Positions 49,751 to 56,006 of a DNA stretch of 56,006 nucleotides are shown here, one piece after another. Source of the stretch: Clostridiaceae bacterium (GTDB lineage Bacteria; Bacillota; Clostridia; Oscillospirales; Acutalibacteraceae); assembly GCA_904501755.1 (NCBI GenBank), contig CAJGBV010000014.1, positions 1-56,006 of the forward strand, read 5' to 3'. The notes under the pieces were generated by a model, which ran no database searches, had not been told where the DNA came from, and saw nothing but the letters and a program-made list of their open reading frames with translations. The position numbers and the translations under genes are program-made. Numbering within the stretch: position 1 is the stretch's first letter; every line of letters starts with the position of its first letter.

Positions 49751-51279
49751 GTAAATTAAGTTCCTCAAAACAACTTAAAATAGGTGCTATGCTTTCCTAT
49801 TTAGGTATAGGTTTAAATATTGTTTCAGCACTTATTTATTCCCCTTGGATGCTTAGCAAAATCGGTTCGGGCGATTACGGTCTTTATACACTGGCTTCAT
49901 CACTTATAAATATGTTTATGCTGGATTTCGGCATAAGCTCTGCAGTTTCAAGATTCGTTTCTAAATATAGGGCAGAAGGACAGCAGGAAAAAATCAATCA
50001 ACTTCTTGGTGTGGTTTATAAATTGTTTTTTGTTATTTCTGCAACTGTAGGTATTGTGCTGATAGTAATTTATTTCTTTATTGATGAAATATACCTTTCT
50101 CTTACGGCTGAGGAGCTTGAAAAGTTTAAAATAGTTTACATCATTGCGGCAACATACAGTGTTGTTTCTTTCCCCTTAAGTGCTACGGTTAACGGTGTGC
50201 TTAATTCGTATGAGAAATTTATACAGGTAAAATTAAGTGATGTAATTCACAAGGTTATTACTGTTGTGCTCATTGTTGTTGCATTACTGCTTGATTACGG
50301 ACTTTATGCGTTAGTTGCAATAACAGCAGCGGTAAATCTTGCATTTTTATTAATAAAATATTTGTTAATAAAGACTTCTACACCGGTTAAGGTGAACATT
50401 AAATATTGGGATAAGGCATTACTTAAGGAAATTTTCGGGTTTTCTGTATGGGTACTTATAAACTCGATTTGCTCACGACTTATAATGAATATTTGTCCTA
50501 ATATTTTAGGCATTACAGCGGGTACTTTAGCAATTACAGTTTTTGGCTTTGCTTCTACTATAGAAGGCTATTCTTATACCTTTTCCAGTGCTATTGATGG
50601 TATGTTTATGCCGAAAATTGCAAGGATTGCTTACAAAGAAGGGAGTACTAAAGATGTTCTTCCTCTTATGACTAAAGTGGGACGTTTTCAGTATCATCTG
50701 GTGGGACTTATAGTTGTTGGCTTTTCTATAGTTGGTAAAGATTTCATCACTCTTTGGATAGGCAGTGAATATATAAGCGTTTATTATTGTGCGGTATTAC
50801 TTCTGCTTCCTGCACCATTCTATCTTTCTCAGCAAATAGGAAAGAACACCATGGTAATGGTTAATAAGGTCAAATATCTGACTTTTGTAAATATAGTCAA
50901 AGCGTTAGTTAATGTTGTTTTAGCATCTGTTTTGTCTGTTTACTGGGGTGCAATTGGAGCCTGTGCTTCTATTTGCATTGCATATTTTGTTCGTAATTTT
51001 GCTAATATGTATCTCTATAAGAAAAAGTTAGAGTTGGATATAATTGAATTTTGTAAAAATTGTTATTTGAAAATGTCAATTCCAATGGCTATGACTTTGG
51101 CTTTAGGGTTTATTTTACAAAAGCTGATAACGGCTAACAGCTGGGTTATACTTGCCGTAAAAATAGTGCTGATTATAGCTGTCTACCTTTTGCTTATGTG
51201 GATTTTTGCATACAACTCAGAAGAAAAACAGTTGATTAAAAATGTGTTTGGAAAATTTTGTCCCATTAAAAGGAGATAA
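49747..51279 (+). CDS. Wzx-like polysaccharide flippase
   Basis: This 510-residue membrane protein with about 14 helices belongs to the MOP/PST group of lipid-linked oligosaccharide flippases. It starts with a helix pair, and MLSYLGIGLNIVSALIYSPWML is followed by IGSGDYGLYTLASSLINMFMLDFGISSAVSRFVSKYRAE near residues 38-76, a strong family feature. The later loop TIEGYSYTFSSAIDGMFMPKIARI near 277-300 is also typical. It would flip undecaprenyl-linked repeat units outward for the polymerase. Its ATG overlaps the LicD stop by 4 bases, so it is coupled. Confidence 0.92.
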   Translation: MSKLSSSKQLKIGAMLSYLGIGLNIVSALIYSPWMLSKIGSGDYGLYTLASSLINMFMLDFGISSAVSRFVSKYRAEGQQEKINQLLGVVYKLFFVISATVGIVLIVIYFFIDEIYLSLTAEELEKFKIVYIIAATYSVVSFPLSATVNGVLNSYEKFIQVKLSDVIHKVITVVLIVVALLLDYGLYALVAITAAVNLAFLLIKYLLIKTSTPVKVNIKYWDKALLKEIFGFSVWVLINSICSRLIMNICPNILGITAGTLAITVFGFASTIEGYSYTFSSAIDGMFMPKIARIAYKEGSTKDVLPLMTKVGRFQYHLVGLIVVGFSIVGKDFITLWIGSEYISVYYCAVLLLLPAPFYLSQQIGKNTMVMVNKVKYLTFVNIVKALVNVVLASVLSVYWGAIGACASICIAYFVRNFANMYLYKKKLELDIIEFCKNCYLKMSIPMAMTLALGFILQKLITANSWVILAVKIVLIIAVYLLLMWIFAYNSEEKQLIKNVFGKFCPIKRR

Positions 51280-51284
51280 TTGAA

Positions 51285-52196
51285 TTGATCCGTAATTTTA
51301 CAGAATTCATAAAAGTGCCTGAGTCCATAAGAATACCTTTTATAGCAGGCAGAATGTATTATTTTTCTGTTTGGCTTGATAATAAGAGTATTCTTCGGGA
51401 AAAAATTCCTAATAATCCTCTGAATACAGAAAAGCGTGATGAGATTATTACCGTTTCTCTTACTTCTTATCCCGCCAGAATAAAGTTTGTTCATCTGGCA
51501 ATAAAATCCTTAATGCTGCAAACGGTAAATCCTGACCGAATACTCCTCTGGTTGGCAGAAGAACAGTTTCCTGATAAACAACTGCCAAGTGAGCTGACAG
51601 GACTTCAAAAATACGGGCTGGAAATTTGTTGGACAAACGATTTGTACGGTCATAAGAAATATTTTTACCCTGTGAAAAATCAGAAGCCTGACGAAGTTAT
51701 AATTACGTATGATGATGATTTGATTTATTCTAAAAATTCAATTTCACGTCTTTTGAAAACTCATAAAAAGCACCCTAATTGTTTGGTTTGTGAAAGAGGA
51801 CAAACTATTATTAGCGAAAATATTAACAATCCGGGAAGATGGAAAACTATTTCTGATATAGGAATTAACTCTCCGACTTATAGTATGAATCCTTCACCGG
51901 GAGGAGGATGTCTTATACCTTATGGTGCCTTTTATGAGGATGCCGGAAATGAATCAGTTATACGGGAGTTGGCTTATAAAAATGATGATCTTTGGTATAT
52001 GTTTATGTGTGCTCAGAATGGAACACGTATGATAAAAACTCGAAAATACCATAAACCTTTTTCAACTATTAAAGGCTCTCAGTTTGAACAAATGGCATTT
52101 GAAAATATAAATAATAATTATAATTCTGTAGTGTTAGAGAGGCTAAAAGATGCTTATCCAAAGGCATGGAACAGAATATATACTGATAAAGATTAA
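51285..52196 (+). CDS. Glycosyltransferase-like protein
   Basis: This 303-residue protein looks like a GT-A glycosyltransferase of capsule loci. Segments are EIITVSLTSYPARIKFVHLAIKSL near residues 49-72, QTVNPDRILLWLAEEQFP, then the donor site VIITYDDDLIYSKNSISRLL near 143-162 with a DDD cluster. SPGGGCLIPYGAFYEDA near 205-221 and a C-terminal KNDDLWYMFMCAQNGTR complete it. The start is TTG 51285, 9 bases after AGGAG; no ATG lies near. The exact family could not be fixed by eye. Confidence 0.75.
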   Translation: MIRNFTEFIKVPESIRIPFIAGRMYYFSVWLDNKSILREKIPNNPLNTEKRDEIITVSLTSYPARIKFVHLAIKSLMLQTVNPDRILLWLAEEQFPDKQLPSELTGLQKYGLEICWTNDLYGHKKYFYPVKNQKPDEVIITYDDDLIYSKNSISRLLKTHKKHPNCLVCERGQTIISENINNPGRWKTISDIGINSPTYSMNPSPGGGCLIPYGAFYEDAGNESVIRELAYKNDDLWYMFMCAQNGTRMIKTRKYHKPFSTIKGSQFEQMAFENINNNYNSVVLERLKDAYPKAWNRIYTDKD

Positions 52197-52212
52197 AAAG
52201 AGGTAATTGATT

Positions 52213-53250
52213 ATGTCACTTTTTAAAGAAAAAACTTTACTTATCACCGGCGGTACCGGTAGTTTTGGTAATGCTGTACTGAATAGATTTTTAAAGACTG
52301 ATATAGGTGAAATACGAATTTTCTCGCGAGATGAGAAAAAGCAGGATGATATGCGTCACGAATTTCAGGCTAAAATGCCTGAGGTTGCCGATAAAATTAA
52401 GTTTTATATAGGCGACGTAAGAGATTTAGCCAGCGTTAAAAACGCTATGCACGGGGTGGATTATATTTTCCACGCTGCAGCACTAAAGCAGGTGCCTTCC
52501 TGCGAATTCTTCCCAATGGAAGCGGTTCGCACCAATGTAATAGGTACTGATAATGTTCTTACCGCTGCAATCGATGAGGGGGTAAAAAGCGTTATTTGCC
52601 TTTCTACAGACAAGGCGGCATATCCTGTTAACGCCATGGGTATAACCAAGGCACTTGAGGAAAGAGTAGCCGTTGCAAAATCCAGAACTACAACAAAAAC
52701 CAAAATTTGTTGCACCCGTTACGGTAATGTTATGTGTTCCCGTGGAAGTGTTATTCCGCTTTGGATTGACCAGATAAAGCAGGGAAATGCAATAACAATT
52801 ACCGAGCCGTCTATGACTCGCTTTATAATGAGTCTTGATGAGGCTGTTGATCTTGTGCTGTTTGCTTTCGAAAATGGTGTGAACGGTGATATTCTTGTTC
52901 AAAAAGCTCCTGCTTGTACTATTGAAACTCTTGCAAAGGCTGTGACCGAGCTATTTAATCCCAAAACAGAAATTAAGGTTATAGGTATTCGTCACGGTGA
53001 AAAAATGTATGAAACTCTTCTTACTAACGAAGAGTGTGCAAATGCCATTGATATGGGTGAATTTTACAGAGTTCCAAGTGATAACAGAGGACTTAACTAC
53101 GATAAATACTTTAAAGACGGCGATATAGAGCGTAACCCTCTTACTCTGTTCGACTCTAATAATACTGAACTATTAAATGTTGAGCAGGTTAAAGAAAAGC
53201 TTTTATCCCTTGCTTATATTCGTGAAGAACTTGAAAACTGGGGTAAGTAA
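52213..53250 (+). CDS. capE: UDP-GlcNAc 4,6-dehydratase / 5-epimerase (CapE-like)
   Basis: This 345-residue SDR enzyme is the CapE type that starts UDP-N-acetyl-L-fucosamine synthesis: 4,6-dehydration and C5 epimerisation of UDP-GlcNAc. Diagnostic segments are LLITGGTGSFGNAVLNRFL near residues 10-28, the SRDEKKQDDMRHEF site, and FHAAALKQVPSCEFFPMEAVRTNVIGT near 87-113. CLSTDKAAYPVNAMGITKALEE follows, where Met occupies the usual SDR Tyr position before the Lys, a trait of this group. I chose ATG 52213 because AAAGAGGT lies 8 bases upstream. capF follows after 2 bases. Confidence 0.93.
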   Translation: MSLFKEKTLLITGGTGSFGNAVLNRFLKTDIGEIRIFSRDEKKQDDMRHEFQAKMPEVADKIKFYIGDVRDLASVKNAMHGVDYIFHAAALKQVPSCEFFPMEAVRTNVIGTDNVLTAAIDEGVKSVICLSTDKAAYPVNAMGITKALEERVAVAKSRTTTKTKICCTRYGNVMCSRGSVIPLWIDQIKQGNAITITEPSMTRFIMSLDEAVDLVLFAFENGVNGDILVQKAPACTIETLAKAVTELFNPKTEIKVIGIRHGEKMYETLLTNEECANAIDMGEFYRVPSDNRGLNYDKYFKDGDIERNPLTLFDSNNTELLNVEQVKEKLLSLAYIREELENWGK

Positions 53251-53252
53251 TA

Positions 53253-54413
53253 ATGAAAATACTTATAACAGGTGCAAATGGGTTTGTGGGTAAAAATCTT
53301 ACTGCCGCATTAAACAATATTAAAGATGGTAAGGACAGAACTCATCCCGAAATCGTTATTGAAGAACTTTATCTTTATGATATTGATTCTCCAAAAGAAA
53401 TTTTGGAGGAAGCCTGCAAAAATGCAGATTTTGTATTTAATCTTGCAGGTGTGAACCGACCTGAAAACCAAGAAGAATTCATGCAGGGTAATTTCGGCTT
53501 TGCTTCCACTCTCCTTGATACCTTAAAAAAATATAACAACACCTGTCCAGTTGTGCTGTCTTCCTCTATTCAGGCAACCTTAGAGGGACGCTATAACGGT
53601 CCTTACGGACAGAGTAAAAAAGCAGGGGAAGAACTGTTTTTTGAATATAGTAAGGAAACAGGTGCAAAGGTGCTTGTTTACCGTTTTCCTAATCTCTTTG
53701 GTAAATGGTGCAGACCTAATTACAACAGTGCTGTTGCAACATTTTGCAATAATATAGCAAATGATTTGCCCATTACTGTAAATGACACTTCTGCTGAGCT
53801 TACGCTTCTTTATATAGATGACCTGATTGACGAAATGATACTATGTCTTGAGGGTAAAGAACACCGAGAGGAAAATTTCTGCATTTGCCCTGTAACTCAT
53901 AAAGTGACTTTAGGGGAGATAGTAGATTTACTAACGCAGTTTAAGGCTCAGAGTGAAACTCTTTTAATGCCTGAAATACCAAGTGGCAGTTTTGCTAAAA
54001 AGCTGTATTCCACATATCTTTCCTATTTACCAAAGGAAAAAGCTTCCTTTGCCTTAAAAATGAATATTGATGACAGGGGAAGCTTTACAGAGCTTTTAAA
54101 GACACAAAAGTGTGGTCAGTTCTCGGTTAATATTTCAAAACCAGGTATTACAAAAGGACAGCATTGGCACCATACAAAATGGGAATTCTTTATTGTAGTG
54201 TCGGGCAAAGCTCTTATACAGCAGAGAAAAATAGGTACTGATGAGGTACAGAATTTTAATGTAAGCGGTGAAAAAATAGAGGCAGTTCATATGCTTCCAG
54301 GTTACACTCATAATATAATTAATTTAAGCGAAACAGAAAACCTTGTTACACTTATGTGGGCTAATGAGCAGTTTGATAAAAATCATCCCGATACATTTTT
54401 TGAAATAGTATAG
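53253..54413 (+). CDS. capF: UDP-2-acetamido-2,6-dideoxy-hexulose reductase with cupin domain (CapF-like)
   Basis: This 386-residue bifunctional protein is the CapF type. The N-terminal SDR domain begins MKILITGANGFVGKNLTAAL and has VLSSSIQATLEGRYNGPYGQSKKAGEELF near residues 105-133, with the YGQSK catalytic pair. The C-terminal cupin (about 275-386) carries the zinc-site segment TKGQHWHHTKWEFFIVVSGKALI and AVHMLPGYTHNIINLS. In the UDP-FucNAc pathway the cupin epimerises C3 and the SDR part reduces C4. Its neighbour capE supports this. A non-pathway gene separates it from capG. Confidence 0.93.
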   Translation: MKILITGANGFVGKNLTAALNNIKDGKDRTHPEIVIEELYLYDIDSPKEILEEACKNADFVFNLAGVNRPENQEEFMQGNFGFASTLLDTLKKYNNTCPVVLSSSIQATLEGRYNGPYGQSKKAGEELFFEYSKETGAKVLVYRFPNLFGKWCRPNYNSAVATFCNNIANDLPITVNDTSAELTLLYIDDLIDEMILCLEGKEHREENFCICPVTHKVTLGEIVDLLTQFKAQSETLLMPEIPSGSFAKKLYSTYLSYLPKEKASFALKMNIDDRGSFTELLKTQKCGQFSVNISKPGITKGQHWHHTKWEFFIVVSGKALIQQRKIGTDEVQNFNVSGEKIEAVHMLPGYTHNIINLSETENLVTLMWANEQFDKNHPDTFFEIV

Positions 54414-54427
54414 AAGGAGGTAGGATT

Positions 54428-55636
54428 ATGACAAAAGAGCAGTCTTTTTTGATTGAGCTTATAAGGACAGCGGTCAACAACGAAAAACTTGTGTGTGTGC
54501 CGGGTGATATTAATTGGAAGGAACTTGCTACTGAGGCTCATGCTCAGGCTGTTGCTCTTTTGGTATTTGACCAAACCTCTTCTATTAAGGATAAAATTCC
54601 TAAAGATATTTATGACAAATGGTTAGGGTTTTCCCTTGGCCTAATGAATAAATATTCTCGCATAACAAAATCTCAACAGGAACTGGTAGGATTACTGGAA
54701 AAAGAAAACCTGCCCTACTGTATAATAAAGGGTGAGTCTGCAGCAGCATATTATCCAAATCCTTCTTTGAGGGCACTTGGCGATGTGGATTTTCTTATAA
54801 ATCCTACTCATAAAGAAAAAATAAAGACTCTCCTTATTGAAAATGGGTTTGAGGCTTCTTATGAAAATCATCCTTGTCATATTGTATTTACAAAACCTAA
54901 CTCACATCTTGAAATGCATTTTGAGGTTGCAGGTATACCTGAGGGTGATACAGGGGATAGAATAAGAAAATTTATGAAGGATGCAGTTGACAACACTGTT
55001 GTTAAAGATATAGGTTCAGGTAGGTTTCGAACTGTCGAAGGTAAATACCACGCGGTTATACTGCTTCTTCATATGCAGCATCATATACTGGGAGAGGGAA
55101 TAGGGCTTCGACATCTTCTTGACTGGGGTAACTTTGTAAACAAAACAGCAAACGAGCCTTTTTGGGAGGAAGAGCTTATCCCATTTTTAAAGAGTATAGG
55201 TCTGTATACATATATGAATGCAATGACCTGTATTTGTAATAAGTATTTCGCAACACAATTACCTACTTGGACTGTTAAGGTAGAAGAAAATATTTGCAGT
55301 CAAATAATGGGAGATATTTTGCAGGGTGGTAATTTTGGTAAAAAGGACAAGCTTAGAGGAAGAATAGCCGATGGTGTTTCTTCTAAAAAGCAAAGTAAAA
55401 TGGAAAAAATAAGAAGTTTATACAATACTCTTGTGATTTCCACAAAGGATGTTTATCCTATTACTCGAAAATATAAAATTCTTTGTCCTTTTGTTTACTT
55501 ATACAGAATAGTTAGATATTTTTTGTTGGTTGGATTTAGGAAAAAAGCATCTATTATAAACCCTTCCGAAGATGATAAAAAGAGAATATCAATTTATAAT
55601 AAACTACGAATTTTTGAGGTGACTGAGAATGAGTAA
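54428..55636 (+). CDS. Nucleotidyltransferase-like protein (NTP_transf_5 family)
   Basis: This 402-residue protein matches the uncharacterised nucleotidyltransferase family often found in surface-glycan loci. The core is in PYCIIKGESAAAYYPNPSLR near residues 97-116, followed by ALGDVDFLI with the Asp pair that would bind metal, and HIVFTKPNSHLEMHFEVAG near 151-169. A helical second half includes ILLLHMQHHILGEGIGLRHLLDWGNF near 211-236. Its reaction is unknown to me; transfer of a nucleotidyl or phospho group to a sugar is possible. The ATG has GAAGGAGG, and the gene sits between capF and capG, overlapping the latter by 8 bases. Confidence 0.82.
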   Translation: MTKEQSFLIELIRTAVNNEKLVCVPGDINWKELATEAHAQAVALLVFDQTSSIKDKIPKDIYDKWLGFSLGLMNKYSRITKSQQELVGLLEKENLPYCIIKGESAAAYYPNPSLRALGDVDFLINPTHKEKIKTLLIENGFEASYENHPCHIVFTKPNSHLEMHFEVAGIPEGDTGDRIRKFMKDAVDNTVVKDIGSGRFRTVEGKYHAVILLLHMQHHILGEGIGLRHLLDWGNFVNKTANEPFWEEELIPFLKSIGLYTYMNAMTCICNKYFATQLPTWTVKVEENICSQIMGDILQGGNFGKKDKLRGRIADGVSSKKQSKMEKIRSLYNTLVISTKDVYPITRKYKILCPFVYLYRIVRYFLLVGFRKKASIINPSEDDKKRISIYNKLRIFEVTENE

Positions 55637-56006
55637 AGGATTTAAAAACAACGGAAAGCTAAAGCTTCTTATTATCGTGGGTACACGCCCTGAGATAATT
55701 CGTCTTGCAGCTGTTATTAATAAGTGCAGAGAGTATTTTGATACCATTCTTGCACATACAGGTCAGAATTACGATTATAATCTTAACGGTGTGTTTTTTA
55801 AGGATTTAGGTCTTGCCGACCCTGATGTTTATATGGAAGCCGTTGGCAGTGACCTTGGCGAAACAATGGGTAATATTATTTCTAAATCATATCAGCTTAT
55901 GGTAGAAATAAAGCCTGATGCAGTGCTTGTGCTTGGGGACACTAACTCCTGTCTTTCTGTAATAGGTGCAAAGCGTCTTCATATTCCTATTTTCCATATG
56001 GAAGCA
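55629..56006 (+). CDS. capG: UDP-N-acetylglucosamine 2-epimerase type, CapG-like (3' end outside window)
   Basis: The first 126 residues of a WecB/CapG-family 2-epimerase are present and the window then ends in frame. The segment LKLLIIVGTRPEIIRLAAVI near residues 11-30 is the family signature, followed by ILAHTGQNYDYNLNGVFF near 42-59 and DAVLVLGDTNSCLSVIGAKRLHIPIFHMEA near 97-126. In UDP-FucNAc synthesis CapG performs the last 2-epimerisation to UDP-L-FucNAc. Without its partners this fold could be plain UDP-GlcNAc/ManNAc epimerase, but capE and capF just upstream favour CapG. The ATG overlaps the previous gene by 8 bases. Confidence 0.9.
   Translation, partial: MSKGFKNNGKLKLLIIVGTRPEIIRLAAVINKCREYFDTILAHTGQNYDYNLNGVFFKDLGLADPDVYMEAVGSDLGETMGNIISKSYQLMVEIKPDAVLVLGDTNSCLSVIGAKRLHIPIFHMEA

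Noticed and set aside
35256..56006. Prophage or integrative element
   Set aside because: No integrase, transposase, phage or conjugation gene was seen; the segment is a regular glycan operon with lower GC.

Overview
The window looks like a chromosome segment of a low-GC Gram-positive anaerobe of the class Clostridia, probably Ruminococcaceae/Oscillospiraceae-like. The support is a rpsK-rpsD-rpoA-rplQ block, a Cys-type S4 protein, a SCIFF peptide with its radical SAM maturase, a Clostridia-style membrane pyrophosphatase, and strong AGGAGG ribosome sites with TTGACA/TATAAT promoters. Nothing in the sequence fixes the species.

Layout. (1) 1-2575: end of the ribosomal protein superoperon, closed by a terminator. 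(2) 2585-5084: a SulP-type carrier and a pair of half-size CHR transporters, ending in a perfect two-way terminator. (3) 17353 down to 5099, minus strand: ymdB, an orphan peptide-type binding lipoprotein, yloU/gls24, a FakA-like DAK2 protein, recG, a response regulator and an intramembrane-sensing histidine kinase. A terminator follows, then an ABC ATPase, a large FtsX permease and a SanA-like protein. (4) 17434-18183: a gene-poor patch with a 5'-damaged DUF3892 gene, a solo terminator with a tRNA-like tail, a symmetric array of small hairpins, and tRNA-Pro(UGG) with promoter and terminator. (5) 18187-22124: an unusual single-chain fusion of a MerR DNA-binding domain with an FGGY sugar kinase. 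Its promoter carries a dyad inside a 19-bp spacer. Two tandem calcineurin-like phosphoesterases lie upstream. (6) 22174-24403: a K+-dependent-type membrane pyrophosphatase. (7) 24618-32200: RNase J, L9, DnaB, TilS, Hpt and FtsH, all on the plus strand. (8) 32182-35139, minus strand: an Orn/Lys/Arg decarboxylase-fold protein and the SCIFF pair. (9) 35173 to the end: one long plus-strand surface-polysaccharide operon of at least 18 genes, cut by the window edge.

How genes work together. The polysaccharide operon has a phosphoglycosyl transferase to start the repeat unit, at least six glycosyltransferases, an acyltransferase, a LicD phosphotransferase, a Wzy-like polymerase and a Wzx-like flippase. 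CapE, CapF and CapG homologues predict UDP-N-acetyl-L-fucosamine as a building block. Inside it sits a four-enzyme, non-sugar-looking set (PLP decarboxylase fold, ATP-grasp ligase, HpcH/HpaI aldolase, D-2-hydroxyacid dehydrogenase, with one glycosyltransferase among them). This set may make an unusual acyl or amino-acid decoration. The kinase, regulator and ABC transporter of region 3 resemble a Bce-type peptide-stress module, but the regulators share an operon with housekeeping genes.

The most unusual items are the MerR-FGGY kinase fusion with its matching promoter operator, the symmetric hairpin array beside tRNA-Pro, the seven-cysteine SCIFF peptide with a hairpin before its maturase, and the non-sugar enzyme set in the glycan locus. 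All functional assignments come from reading motifs by eye; no database search was run.
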